A DNA stretch of 64,000 nucleotides from CATOSK01 sp963665735 (GCA_963665735.1 OY762444.1:3224001-3288000), one strand, 5' to 3'. Shown: positions 1 to 8,605, counted from the first letter of the stretch. Translations and numbers: made by a program. The notes: generated by a model not told the origin, from the letters alone.

Positions 1-765
1 TACGACGGCGACGTTATCCAGGTGGTCAACTCCCAGCGGTTTTCCCGCCGGACCGACGCCCATCCCTTCCAGGTGTACCGGGCGCTGCGCAGCGTCAACC
101 CGTCCCCGTATATGTACTACCTGCACCTGGACGACTTCCATATCGTAGGGGCGGCCATCGAAACGGTGGTGAAGGTGGAGGACGGCATCGCTGCCACCCA
201 TCCCATCGCCGGCACCCGCCCCCGCGGGCGCACCCCGGAAGAGGATGCCGCGCTGGAGGAAGAACTCAAGACCAGCGAAAAGCAGCGGGCCGAACACATC
301 ATGCTGGTTGACCTGGGGCGCAACGACATTGGCCGGGTCAGTGTGCCGGGGACGGTGGAAGTGACGCAGCTGATGGACGTGGAGCGGTTTTCCCACGTGA
401 TGCACCTGGTTTCCCACGTAGAGGGCCGGCTGAAGCCGGAACTGACTCCCTACGACGCCCTGCGTTCCTGCTTTCCCGCCGGCACGGTGTCCGGCGCGCC
501 CAAAATCCGGGCGATGGAGATTATCGCGGAGATTGAAGGGGAAAAGCGGGGGCCATACGGCGGAGCCGTCGGTTATTTCAGTTTCTCCGGCAACATGGAT
601 ACGGCCCTGGTGCTGCGGACGGGAATCTACAAGGACGGCATCATGTACGTGCAGGCGGGCGGCGGCGTGGTGGCCGACAGCGTGGCCGAGGACGAATACC
701 TGGAAACCAAGCACAAGTCCGGCGCGTTGATGCGGGCCATTGACGTTGCCGAGGGACGGGCTTAG
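1..765 (+). CDS. trpE: Anthranilate synthase component I, C-terminal part (5' truncated by window edge)
   Basis: Catalyses amination and aromatisation of chorismate to anthranilate, the first step of tryptophan synthesis, using ammonia delivered by TrpG. The frame is open from the first base, so about the N-terminal half of a roughly 500-residue enzyme lies outside the window; 254 residues are visible. Chorismate-binding family motifs are plain: VIQVVNSQRF near the start, PIAGTRPRG, DLGRNDIGRV, then RSCFPAGTVSGAPK and the GYFSFSGNMDT segment near the C-terminus. PabB (aminodeoxychorismate synthase) is the main alternative, but the motif set and the nearby amidotransferase favour TrpE. A VOC gene lies between it and trpG, which is unusual. 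Confidence 0.92.
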   Translation, partial: YDGDVIQVVNSQRFSRRTDAHPFQVYRALRSVNPSPYMYYLHLDDFHIVGAAIETVVKVEDGIAATHPIAGTRPRGRTPEEDAALEEELKTSEKQRAEHIMLVDLGRNDIGRVSVPGTVEVTQLMDVERFSHVMHLVSHVEGRLKPELTPYDALRSCFPAGTVSGAPKIRAMEIIAEIEGEKRGPYGGAVGYFSFSGNMDTALVLRTGIYKDGIMYVQAGGGVVADSVAEDEYLETKHKSGALMRAIDVAEGRA

Positions 766-801
766 GCGCTGTCGTGATTTGTCGTCATTCCCGCATCTTG
801 A

Positions 802-961
802 CCGTCATTCCGGCGCAGGCCGGTATCCAGGATTCCTTGCCCATACGGACGTTGTTCCATGCTTGGGCTTTCTGGATTCCGGCTTTCGCCGGAATGACGG
901 TGATTACTCCGGCATATATGACGGCAAGGAGTTCTGGATTCCGGCTTTCGCTGGAATGACG
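802..961. repeat. REP-like palindromic repeat cluster (family A)
   Basis: Fills the trpE-VOC gap. Three hairpin units are visible: one reading GTCATTCCGGCGCAGGCCGG and two in the opposite sense reading TTCCGGCTTTCGCCGGAA. The first two units face each other across a spacer containing CCTTGCCCATACGGACGTTG. The same arrangement, spacer included, recurs near 4.5, 10.0 and 46.0 kb. Confidence 0.85.
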
Positions 962-990
962 ATACATCGGCAATTGAAGGAGGATATAGC

Positions 991-1431
991 ATGCTCAAAT
1001 CCATGTTTCATACCGGGTTCATCGTTGACGACGTGGAGGAGGCGGTGGACTTCTACACCAACGTCCTGGGGTTCCGCGTCGCTATGCGGATGGAACGGCA
1101 GGGGGAGTTTATTGACCAGGTGCTGGGGTTCGAAGGGGCGCATATCAAGGGCGCCTTCGTTGACCTGGGCGAAGGGCACCAACTGGAGCTCATCCAGTAC
1201 CTCAATCCCGCCAGCGGGCCGGGGGGAATCAACCGCAACGACCTGGGCGCGGCGCATCTGGCCTTCTACGTGGAGGACATTGACGGGTTTTACGCCGAAA
1301 AGTCCCAACAGGGGTTGCGCCCGGTCAACCCGCCGGCCCCCAACTATGACGAAAACGGACGTCTTTTCCGCAAGGTCATGTACGCCCAGGACCCGGACGG
1401 CAACTGGCTGGAATTTGTGGAGTTGCTCTGA
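991..1431 (+). CDS. VOC (glyoxalase/bleomycin-resistance superfamily) protein
   Basis: A 146-residue single vicinal-oxygen-chelate protein with two beta-alpha-beta-beta-beta modules. Candidate metal ligands are the His in MFHTGFIVDD near the N-terminus, the His in AAHLAFYVED in the middle and the Glu in WLEFVEL at the C-terminus. A strong Shine-Dalgarno AAGGAGG precedes the ATG. Its TGA overlaps the ATG of trpG by one base, so the two are translationally coupled. Family members include lyases, dioxygenases and epimerases; the substrate cannot be told. Placement inside the trp pair may hint at aromatic metabolism, but that is inference. Confidence 0.85.
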   Translation: MLKSMFHTGFIVDDVEEAVDFYTNVLGFRVAMRMERQGEFIDQVLGFEGAHIKGAFVDLGEGHQLELIQYLNPASGPGGINRNDLGAAHLAFYVEDIDGFYAEKSQQGLRPVNPPAPNYDENGRLFRKVMYAQDPDGNWLEFVELL

Positions 1432-2018
1432 TGCTGCTGCTGATAGACAACTACGACAGCTTTACCTACAACCTGTACCAATACCTGTCCGAGTTGGGGG
1501 CCGAAGTCGTCACCGTCCGCAACGACAAGACCGACCTGGAAGAAATTGAGGGTTTGGCGCCGGAAGGAATCATCATCTCTCCCGGCCCATGCACCCCCCA
1601 GGAAGCGGGAATATCCAAGGACGTAATCCGGCGGTTCGGGCCAACGATTCCCACGCTGGGGGTATGCCTGGGGCACCAGTGCATCGGCGAGGTTTACGGG
1701 GCCACCGTGGGCCGGGCCGGGGAAATCCGTCACGGCAAGACTTCCATGATTCACCACCGGGGTCAGGGAGCGCTGGCCGGGCTGCCCGACCCCTTCGAGG
1801 CCATCCGCTATCATTCGCTGGTGGTTTACCCGGAAACCATGCCCGACTGCCTGGAAACCACGGCGTGGACGGAAAACGGCCTGATTATGGCCCTGCGTCA
1901 CAAGGAATATCCCATTGAGGGGGTGCAGTTCCACCCGGAATCAATAATGACCCCGGCGGGCAAAGACCTGCTGCGGAATTTCCTTGACCGGGTGGCGGGG
2001 CATGACCAGGGCGGCTGA
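1431..2018 (+). CDS. trpG: Anthranilate synthase component II (glutamine amidotransferase)
   Basis: Class I glutamine amidotransferase that hydrolyses glutamine and channels ammonia to TrpE; it may also serve folate synthesis as PabA. The 195-residue length is normal. The N-terminal LLIDNYDSFTYNL signature, the nucleophile Cys79 in GVCLGHQ, and the His168/Glu170 pair in FHPES complete the triad. The start ATG overlaps the stop of the upstream VOC gene (TGATG). No trpD, trpC or other tryptophan genes follow; the next gene is an unrelated DUF3800 protein. Confidence 0.95.
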   Translation: MLLLIDNYDSFTYNLYQYLSELGAEVVTVRNDKTDLEEIEGLAPEGIIISPGPCTPQEAGISKDVIRRFGPTIPTLGVCLGHQCIGEVYGATVGRAGEIRHGKTSMIHHRGQGALAGLPDPFEAIRYHSLVVYPETMPDCLETTAWTENGLIMALRHKEYPIEGVQFHPESIMTPAGKDLLRNFLDRVAGHDQGG

Positions 2019-2064
2019 AACCGGATAATCCGCCGCAATATCCTGGATTCGTCCGAGTTGGTTT

Positions 2065-2886
2065 ATGGATCGCAGCAAGTACCTTCTATACTTGGACGAC
2101 ACCGGCAACCGAAGCCCCGGCACTATCTTCCGCCAACCTGAAGTGCGAAGCGACGGGATGAACTGCTTTGGGTTGGGCGGAATGCTGGTCAAGGAAGAAA
2201 GCGTCGAAGAACTACACCGCAGGCACACGGAATTTTGCTCCCAATGGCAGATTGACTACCCGCTCCATTCGTCGAGAATCAGGGGGAGCCAAGGCAGGTT
2301 CGGTTGGTTAAAGAATCCCAACAAGAAGGAGGAATTTCTTGCGGCATTGCAGGAATTCGTGCTTTCCCTGCCCATTATTGGGATAGCGTGTGTTGTGCAT
2401 CGGCCCGGGTACTTGGCCCGTTACAGCGCCAAGTATGACGGGCGGGTTTGGGATATGTGCAAGACGACCTATTGCATCTTGGTAGAGCGGGCGGCCAAGT
2501 TCGCCGATGTGGAAGGCAGGAATCTGGAAGTCTATTTCGAACGATGCGGGAAAATGGAAGACAGAAACATTGTCGAGTACGCCAGGGACTTGAAACGGTA
2601 TGGGAATCCGTTCAGCGAGGATGCGTCAAGGGGATATAGACCGCTGTCGGCGGAGGACTATAGGCGTGTCGTATTGGGGGAACCGCATCGGATGACGAAG
2701 GAATCCCCGCTACTCCAAATCGCAGACCTCGTACTTTACCCAATGGCGAAAGGCGGCTACGATTCCGATTATCGTCCATATCGGAAGTTAAAGGAAGCGG
2801 GAAAGCTGATTGACTGCCTTGTTGCGGAGGAAGAGGTTTCGATAAGGGGAATCAAGTATAGCTGTTTCGATGGTTTACAGCAGTAG
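2065..2886 (+). CDS. DUF3800 domain protein
   Basis: A 273-residue protein with the DUF3800 hallmarks: an N-terminal acidic LLYLDDTGN strand motif and a C-terminal LLQIADLVLYPM segment. This family has an RNase H-like fold and is suspected to include nucleases, often found in mobile or defence contexts, but its function is not established. The coding sequence is visibly less GC-rich than trpG and the gene stands alone, which may reflect acquisition. No transposon ends are seen around it. About 195 bp separate it from the next gene, with no recognisable feature. Confidence 0.75.
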   Translation: MDRSKYLLYLDDTGNRSPGTIFRQPEVRSDGMNCFGLGGMLVKEESVEELHRRHTEFCSQWQIDYPLHSSRIRGSQGRFGWLKNPNKKEEFLAALQEFVLSLPIIGIACVVHRPGYLARYSAKYDGRVWDMCKTTYCILVERAAKFADVEGRNLEVYFERCGKMEDRNIVEYARDLKRYGNPFSEDASRGYRPLSAEDYRRVVLGEPHRMTKESPLLQIADLVLYPMAKGGYDSDYRPYRKLKEAGKLIDCLVAEEEVSIRGIKYSCFDGLQQ

Positions 2887-3081
2887 AGGCCCGGAAATCC
2901 GAGCCTCTCTACCGACCCGCTAGCCTAGCGCGGATCCCGGGGCATTGCCCATAGCTATACTATGGCATAAGCGGTAGGATATGTCAAAGATTGGAATCCA
3001 ATAATGCCCCAGTGTTGCTGAAATTCCAGTATGCCCGACATAGACCAATGCAATCCCCAAGACCATGAAGGAGTAAACATT

Positions 3082-4449
3082 ATGCCCACCATTGCGGAAC
3101 GGCTTTCCCAGTATTCCACGGCGACGCATTTCCGGCACATTCCCGACGACGTGGCCCACCTGGCCAAGCGGATGATTATTGACACCCTCGGCTGCGCCAT
3201 CGGCGGATACACCAGCGAACCCAGCAAAATCGCCCGCGACGTGGCCGCCACTGTCACCAGCGCCAACCCCTGCACCGTCATCGGCAGCGGCCAGACCACC
3301 AGCCCCGACCTGGCAACCTTCGCCAACGGGGTGATGATTCGCTACCTGGACTACAACGACGGGTACACCAGCAACGAATCGGGCCACCCCAGCGACAGCA
3401 TCGCCGCCGTCCTGTCAGCCACCGAAATGGCCGGTCTGGGGGGCCGTCGGGCCATTACCGCCACGGTCATCGCCTACGAAGCCTTTTGCAGGTTGGGGGA
3501 CGCCGCTCCCATCCGCGCCCAGGGGTTCGACCACGTAACCAACGGCTGCATCGCCAGCGTCGTCGGCGCGGCCCGTTCCCTGGGGCTGTCCCCGGAGTTG
3601 ACCGAGCAGGCCGTCAATCTGGCCGTGGTTCCCAACGTCGCCCTGGGCCAGACACGGGTGGGAACCCTGTCCCACTGGAAGGGCTGCGCTTACGCCAACG
3701 CCAGCCGCAACGCCGTTTTCGCGGTAATGCTGGCCCAGCGGGGATTGACCGGCCCGGCCCCGATTTTCGAGGGCGAATACGGGTTCTTCCGGGGAGTGGC
3801 CGGCGGCGCCTACGAACTGGATGACTTCGGCGGCAACGGCCAGCCCTTCAAGATTGCCGAGTGCAGCATCAAGCGGTTCCCCCTGGGGCAATACTCGCAA
3901 ACGGTGGTGCAGGCGGCGTTGGAAGTCCGCGACCGGATACCCCAGGTCAATGTTGACGACATCGCCGAGGTCAAAATCAGGACGCTGCAAAAGGCCATTG
4001 ACATCATGGCCGGGGACGATGAGAAATGGCGTCCCCAGACCCGGGAGACCGCCGACCACAGTATGCCCTACACTACCGCCGTGGCTCTGACCCACGGTTA
4101 CGTTGACCAGGGCCATTTCGACGACCGTTTCATCTTCGACCCCGCCCTGCTGGACTTGACCAGCCGGGTCAAGGTGGAGTCCTCGGAAGAGGCGGAGCGG
4201 CGGGTGCCGGAGGCCATGCTGTGCTACCTGGACGTAGTAACCAAGTCCGGCCAGACTTATTCGGCGGAAGTCCCCTACCACAAGGGGCATTACAAGAACC
4301 CCATGACCGACGCCGAGGTTGAGCAGAAGTTCCGCTCCCTGGCCAAAGACCTGCTTTCCCCCGACCAGACCGACGAACTCCTGGAAAAGCTGTGGCGGCT
4401 GGAAGAGATTGAGGACATCGGGGAGGTTCTGCGGTTGACCAGGATTTAG
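3082..4449 (+). CDS. MmgE/PrpD family protein
   Basis: A 455-residue member of the 2-methylcitrate dehydratase/cis-aconitate decarboxylase/iminodisuccinate epimerase fold. N-terminal helices with MIIDTLGCAIGGY, the central GHPSD segment and HWKGCAYANASRN are typical. An upstream in-frame ATG at 3031 is possible, but the start at 3082 is preferred because AAGGAG lies 8 bases upstream and homologues begin near TIAERL. Paralogues are common in organisms that degrade organic acids, so PrpD itself is not implied. The next gene is a dihydropyrimidinase-like hydrolase in the same orientation, 294 bp away across a repeat. Confidence 0.85.
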   Translation: MPTIAERLSQYSTATHFRHIPDDVAHLAKRMIIDTLGCAIGGYTSEPSKIARDVAATVTSANPCTVIGSGQTTSPDLATFANGVMIRYLDYNDGYTSNESGHPSDSIAAVLSATEMAGLGGRRAITATVIAYEAFCRLGDAAPIRAQGFDHVTNGCIASVVGAARSLGLSPELTEQAVNLAVVPNVALGQTRVGTLSHWKGCAYANASRNAVFAVMLAQRGLTGPAPIFEGEYGFFRGVAGGAYELDDFGGNGQPFKIAECSIKRFPLGQYSQTVVQAALEVRDRIPQVNVDDIAEVKIRTLQKAIDIMAGDDEKWRPQTRETADHSMPYTTAVALTHGYVDQGHFDDRFIFDPALLDLTSRVKVESSEEAERRVPEAMLCYLDVVTKSGQTYSAEVPYHKGHYKNPMTDAEVEQKFRSLAKDLLSPDQTDELLEKLWRLEEIEDIGEVLRLTRI

Positions 4450-4482
4450 AAACTATCCCAAACCTCCCTTCCCTCGCTGCCA

Positions 4483-4581
4483 CCGTCATTCCGGCGAAAG
4501 CCGGAATCCAGAAAGTCCAAGCACGGAACGGCATACTGAAGGCAAGGAATCCTGGATACCGGCGTAGGCCGGTATGACCGG
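4483..4581. repeat. REP-like composite repeat (family A)
   Basis: Two facing hairpins, GTCATTCCGGCGAAAGCCGG and TACCGGCGTAGGCCGGTA, separated by a spacer related to the copy at 0.8 kb (AAGTCCAAGCACGGAACGGC followed by AAGGAATCC). Downstream to 4720 is a degenerate C/G-rich sequence resembling the CCACCCCCACCCTAACC repeat at 8.6 and 50.6 kb. Confidence 0.8.
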
Positions 4582-4743
4582 CTTGCTGGGCTGAAAACCG
4601 TCCCACAATTCCCTTCCCCCTTTGATAGAGGAAGGTTAGGATGGGGATGAAATCCGGCTTTGAAACAGTTTCTCGGAAAGAACCTCTCCGGACTCGGTAA
4701 ACAAAGGTGAAAACGGGCCATATCCTGACTATGGAGGGCAACC

Positions 4744-6195
4744 ATGCTGGACAAAATCATTACCGGGGCCACCGTGGTCACTCCCGCCGGGGCGGGCCAA
4801 TGGGACGTGGGAATCGAAGGGGAAAAGATTTCGGTGGTGGCTGTCCCCGGCATCCTGCCCACCGAAGGCGTCACCATCATTGACGCCGCCGGCAAGATTG
4901 TCGTGCCGGGCGGCATTGAAACCCACGCCCACGCCGCCGCCAATGTCCAGCCGGGCGCGCGGCAACTGGTGGCTGACACTCCCAACGCCGGCCCGCTGGA
5001 CCACTCCCTGGGCGCCATTTGGGGCGGCACCACCACGGTGATGGACTTTGCCCCGGTTCCCAACGAAGGCGACCTGCCGGCGGGGATTCACGACTTCATT
5101 TCCGTCTGGCAGGGCAACGCTTACACCGACTACTCCACCCATTGCATCTACTCCAGCGGCAGCACCCCCGACGCCATTTCCCGTTACGGCGAATTGGTTA
5201 ACGCCGGGTTTCCCAGCATCAAGGTCTTCACCACCGACATCCGGCCCCCGGAGGGCCGCGTCCACAGCCTGACCCCCATCGGCAAGATAGACACCGGACG
5301 GCTGGCTGATGTCATGTCGCAAATCTCCCACCACGGCGGCGTGCTGGCCGTCCACGGCGAGGATGACGAACTGGTGATGTATAACTACCTGCTGGCCCAG
5401 CAGCGCGGGCTTTGGGATTGGCACCACGTCCACGAAATCCATTCCAAGGCGGTGGAAGACCTGGCCTTCCAGCACGTTATCCGACTGGCTCAGCGCACCG
5501 AAACCGGCCTTTACTTCGTCCACGTCACAGCCAAGGACGGGCTGGACGCCATTTCCGAGGCCCGCAGCCTGGGTATGCCGGTCTATGGCGAGGTGCTGAC
5601 CCTGGCCCTGTCCTTCAACTGCGACAACTACCAGGAAAGCGACGGCATGAAGTACCACACCTACCCGTCGCTGAAGTACGAGGACGACCGGATGCACCTG
5701 TGGGACGGGCTGCTGCGCCGGGACTTGTCCTTCACTGCCACCGACAGCAGCTTTACCACCTACCTGGACAAGATTGCCGGGCGCAACGTGGTGGACGTGC
5801 GGGGCGGCAACATCGGCATTGAGATTCGCATGGGGGTCAACTACACCGAGGCAGTGGTGCGCCGCGGCGTGTCTCTGGAACAGTACGCCAACATGACCTC
5901 CACCAACGCCGCCCGGATGCTGGGGCTTTACCCGCGCAAGGGAGTCATCGCCGCCGGTAGCGACGCCGACATAACGATTATTGACCCATCGGTGAAAAAG
6001 ACGCTGACCATGAGCGACCTGCACCTGCGGGACTACTCGCCCTGGGAAGGCTGGGAAATTGAAGGCTGGCCGACGACGGTAATGCTGCGGGGCAAGGTGA
6101 TGGTGGACAACGGGGAACTGCTGGGTTCCCCCAACGACGGTCAGCTAATTCCCCGCAAAATAGACCCGGCGGTGGTGAACCGGGCCGCGTTTTAG
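4744..6195 (+). CDS. Dihydropyrimidinase/hydantoinase-like amidohydrolase
   Basis: A 483-residue cyclic amidohydrolase expected to open cyclic ureides or imides. The N-terminal small beta-sandwich is followed by the metal-binding GGIETHAHA motif (His-x-His). A lysine in SIKVFTTD sits at the position usually carboxylated to bridge two metals, with later ligands in AVHGEDD and YFVHVTAKDG and an Asp in FTATDSS. GGAGGG lies upstream of the ATG. The typical HTHL is HAHA here and the 'TDHCPF' loop is altered, so substrate specificity may differ from classical dihydropyrimidinase. Allantoinase and dihydroorotase are less likely. Confidence 0.85.
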   Translation: MLDKIITGATVVTPAGAGQWDVGIEGEKISVVAVPGILPTEGVTIIDAAGKIVVPGGIETHAHAAANVQPGARQLVADTPNAGPLDHSLGAIWGGTTTVMDFAPVPNEGDLPAGIHDFISVWQGNAYTDYSTHCIYSSGSTPDAISRYGELVNAGFPSIKVFTTDIRPPEGRVHSLTPIGKIDTGRLADVMSQISHHGGVLAVHGEDDELVMYNYLLAQQRGLWDWHHVHEIHSKAVEDLAFQHVIRLAQRTETGLYFVHVTAKDGLDAISEARSLGMPVYGEVLTLALSFNCDNYQESDGMKYHTYPSLKYEDDRMHLWDGLLRRDLSFTATDSSFTTYLDKIAGRNVVDVRGGNIGIEIRMGVNYTEAVVRRGVSLEQYANMTSTNAARMLGLYPRKGVIAAGSDADITIIDPSVKKTLTMSDLHLRDYSPWEGWEIEGWPTTVMLRGKVMVDNGELLGSPNDGQLIPRKIDPAVVNRAAF

Positions 6196-6325
6196 GGGGC
6201 GGTAGTGGGGGCTGGCTTTGGCACTTTCGCCGACAACTAGAACCCAATTGCGGAACCCTTGGGATGTTCGGGACATATCGAGTAAACCGGCCAAGTCATT
6301 CCGCGAACAATGAGTTTGGCGATGG

Positions 6326-6688
6326 TCAAGCCGTGGCAGTGGTTTTCTCGATTTCGGCCATCACGTCGTCGAGAGTGTGATTTTGGGCCGACCGGCGTTT
6401 GTCAGTGAGGTAGCGGTTTGCCGCATCGTGCAATTGCAACAAACTGCCCCGGAACTCATCCTGTTGGCTGGGCCAAACCCCAACCTTTTCGATTTCATCG
6501 CCGCCCTTGCCCAGAACTCTGAACTCAAGGTCGGGGATTGGCACGGTGCCGGGGAAGTAGGAAATGACGGTGGTGTAATCTCCAAACCCGGCGATCATCA
6601 CTTTACCGTTGGGGGAACCTCGCCAGTCAATTTTCCCCGAGGCGGTCAAAACCAGCAGCTTATCCACCAATTCATTTATGCTCGCCAT
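6326..6688 (-). CDS. Hypothetical protein, third gene of XRE cassette
   Basis: A 120-residue soluble protein of unrecognised family, starting MASINELVDKLL. The ATG at 6688 is chosen because it follows the upstream gene's TAA by a single base and AAGGTGGG precedes it. The middle is rich in beta-type residues (VMIAGFGDYTTVISYF) and the C-terminus is charged and helical. It is translationally coupled to the membrane protein upstream, so the two probably act together. No function can be assigned. Confidence 0.6.
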   Translation of the reverse strand: MASINELVDKLLVLTASGKIDWRGSPNGKVMIAGFGDYTTVISYFPGTVPIPDLEFRVLGKGGDEIEKVGVWPSQQDEFRGSLLQLHDAANRYLTDKRRSAQNHTLDDVMAEIEKTTATA

Positions 6689-6689
6689 A

Positions 6690-7208
6690 TTACCCACCTT
6701 GTTGGTCGTCGGAAAACCCGGTTGACCCCGCCATTTGCTCCAAGCGGGATTGGATTGCGTTCAGGACATTCTGAGCGTCAAGTCCGGTTGAGTGTTCTGA
6801 CCCGCGCCGTATCCACTCCGAGATGGCCTCCTCAGACTTGGTAACCTGCGTCATTGCGTCGTTCAGGAATTGATGATGTTCCGGGTTGGAGAAGGAGTAT
6901 CTGCCGTTGATGTCTGCCAGCATTGCCCGCAAAGGTTGGTAATGTTCTAAGCTGACTCCCCACCGTTCCTCGCGTAGCAATACCTTGATGCGCTGGATAA
7001 GGGCGATGGCTCGTTGCAATTCTACCACAACCAGCGCTCCGGTTATGGCGTCACGGGTTTCACGGCTCGCCGTTTCAGACGCTTCGGCGGCGTCCCGCGC
7101 CTTCCCTGCCCGCCGCATGGCGACCAGGGCCGCTAGCAATCCCGCCGTGGAAATGATGATGCCGACAAGACCGACGAAGCTGCCCCAATTTTCCAGGAAG
7201 TAGCCCAT
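6690..7208 (-). CDS. Hypothetical single-pass membrane protein with cytoplasmic coiled region
   Basis: A 172-residue protein beginning MGYFLENWGS with one N-terminal transmembrane segment (about residues 8-30, GLVGIIISTAGLLAALVAM). A long helical region follows, including AGKARDAAEASETASRET and a C-terminal helix. A TTG at 7226 would extend it by six residues; the ATG at 7208 is preferred. It lies between the XRE regulator (35 bp upstream) and a coupled small gene, forming a three-gene minus-strand cassette of lower GC content than the surroundings. Function unknown; the topology resembles membrane sensors or anchors of accessory modules. Confidence 0.6.
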   Translation of the reverse strand: MGYFLENWGSFVGLVGIIISTAGLLAALVAMRRAGKARDAAEASETASRETRDAITGALVVVELQRAIALIQRIKVLLREERWGVSLEHYQPLRAMLADINGRYSFSNPEHHQFLNDAMTQVTKSEEAISEWIRRGSEHSTGLDAQNVLNAIQSRLEQMAGSTGFSDDQQGG

Positions 7209-7242
7209 CAATCTTGCCGGCAACACCGAACTTTCGGCGGGG

Positions 7243-7977
7243 CTACTGGCTGTTTTCCCTCACCGCTTGCTCAATGGCCCGGCGGTACTTGCCCTCGTCG
7301 GTGAAGTGGCCGTCCTTGCCTTTTTTGGTAACATTCTGGTAAGTATAGGTTTGCCCCGTCTTACCTATCACCGTGCGCTCAAACGTGGTTTGGCCCTTAC
7401 GCTGGATGGTGAAGTCTTTTTTCGCGGCTTCCCCTGGTTTCTTTTTCCCTTGCTTGGTCTTGGATTGGCCCTTCAGGACGACTATCACCGAGTCCTGGGT
7501 TTTGGGGGCTGGCTTGGCCTCGACAAGAAGTTGCTCTTCCAACCAAGTCAGTATGCTCTTGGTAGGATGATTCTTGCCGAACCCCAAATCCTGCGGCTCA
7601 ATTCCCAACCCGTCCATGACTTTCCTGAACCCTTGCCCCAAGTCAGTCATTCGCGTCGGTTGCCCATTGGTAGCCTTGACGACTTTGATAAAGCCATCAA
7701 CTGCATGAGACTTCGGCGGTTTGAGTTTGGCGACCACCATGCTTGACCTCCTCTGAAAAAATTCGGGAGTCAGTTGATGCCCTTTGGCTATCGAGTAAAC
7801 TGCCGCCAGTGAATTCGCGTCGGGAGTAGTCTCCCCCCTTTCCCACCGGGAAATGGTGTTGGTGGGTAAGGCCAACATCTCCCCCAATTGGGCTTGGGAA
7901 ACCCCCATCCAATCGCGTACCTCTTTCAAGGAACTGGCGGAAAATTGGTACTCGAAGTCAAAGGGATTAACCGGCAT
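7243..7977 (-). CDS. XRE-family helix-turn-helix regulator with C-terminal extension
   Basis: A 244-residue protein. Residues about 15-62 form a classic XRE/Cro HTH containing GVSQAQLGEML and NTISRWERGE, as in antitoxin-type regulators that recognise promoters. The remaining approximately 180 residues are basic (for example KTKQGKKKPGEAAKK), hold WLEEQLL and end in an acidic/basic helix of unknown role. It heads the cassette and a near-consensus promoter lies immediately before its ATG, with a perfect inverted repeat further upstream, so autoregulation is likely. Not a simple HigA or MqsA; no toxin is recognised in its partners. Confidence 0.8.
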   Translation of the reverse strand: MPVNPFDFEYQFSASSLKEVRDWMGVSQAQLGEMLALPTNTISRWERGETTPDANSLAAVYSIAKGHQLTPEFFQRRSSMVVAKLKPPKSHAVDGFIKVVKATNGQPTRMTDLGQGFRKVMDGLGIEPQDLGFGKNHPTKSILTWLEEQLLVEAKPAPKTQDSVIVVLKGQSKTKQGKKKPGEAAKKDFTIQRKGQTTFERTVIGKTGQTYTYQNVTKKGKDGHFTDEGKYRRAIEQAVRENSQ

Positions 7978-7982
7978 GGTTT

Positions 7983-8011
7983 AATATACCACCAATCCGT
8001 AGATATATCAA
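7983..8011 (-). promoter_or_regulatory. Promoter of XRE cassette, apparently leaderless
   Basis: Read on the minus strand: TTGATA (-35), a 17-base spacer, TATATT (-10). The -10 box ends five bases before the ATG at 7977, so transcription should begin at or within two bases of the start codon. No Shine-Dalgarno can fit. Confidence 0.6.
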
Positions 8012-8021
8012 CAAATATGGT

Positions 8022-8049
8022 GTAATAACACCAACATTGGTGTTATTAC
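8022..8049. promoter_or_regulatory. Perfect inverted repeat, candidate XRE operator
   Basis: Arms GTAATAACACCAA and TTGGTGTTATTAC (13 bp each, no mismatch) flank a CA centre. A second overlapping TGGTGT/ACACCA pair begins at 8018. The repeat lies just upstream of the cassette's -35 box. It is also only 20 bases past the 3' end of the convergently placed gene at 8069, so it could double as a terminator hairpin, though no T-run follows. Confidence 0.6.
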
Positions 8050-8068
8050 GTTGGCGGATTGAAATTCC

Positions 8069-8491
8069 TTAATCCCCGGCGAACCGCCGGCCGTCCGGGT
8101 AGGTGTAGCCTGTCTTGTCGGTGAAGGCTCCCACGGCCGGGGTTATTTGCCGGTACAGGCCCCGCGCCCGCTGCTTGACCACCGCGCCGGCCGCCTCCTT
8201 GGTGGGCGTCGGGTTGGCGTTCTGGTCGTTGTAAATCTGGGACACCAGCGGGCTTTCGTCCTCCATTTCCCAGATGCACAGGTAGCGCAACACGCCGCCG
8301 TTGTTGCGCTCGTCGCCCGGCTCCAACCGGAACCGGCGGGCGCTGACGTAGCCGGGTATGGACATCCGCTCCGGCAGGTGTTCCTCGTCGTACCACTTGT
8401 TGAAAACCGCGTCGTCGGCCTCGTCCACTTCCATCATCACTACCAGGATGGTGGTTCCGATAGGCTGGGTGGCTTGCTTTGATTGGGTCAT
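8069..8491 (-). CDS. EthD/DUF4286-like dimeric alpha-beta barrel protein
   Basis: A 140-residue protein with the pattern FNKWYDEEHLPERMSIPGYVSARRF split over residues about 30-55, typical of ferredoxin-like dimeric alpha-beta barrel proteins annotated as EthD- or DUF4286-like. Such proteins act as small oxygenases, dehydratases or degradation helpers, and many are uncharacterised. It is preceded by GAGGG before the ATG and lies downstream of an acyl-CoA dehydrogenase on the same strand, separated by a repeat. The family call is moderately sure; the activity is not known. Confidence 0.65.
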   Translation of the reverse strand: MTQSKQATQPIGTTILVVMMEVDEADDAVFNKWYDEEHLPERMSIPGYVSARRFRLEPGDERNNGGVLRYLCIWEMEDESPLVSQIYNDQNANPTPTKEAAGAVVKQRARGLYRQITPAVGAFTDKTGYTYPDGRRFAGD

Positions 8492-8605
8492 TTTTCCCTC
8501 CTAGTTTTCGGGTTTTAGCTTCGGTACGTTCCTTGTTGGGCAGAATGCGGGTTGGAGGGTATGTTGAAAGTTCCTTGTTAGGTCTTTTCCCAGCGGGATT
8601 CCACC

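Noticed and set aside
8022..8049. Calling the perfect inverted repeat simply a terminator of the EthD-like gene
   Set aside because: It is AT-rich, lacks a T-run, and its half-sites recur near the XRE promoter; the operator reading fits better, though both are possible.
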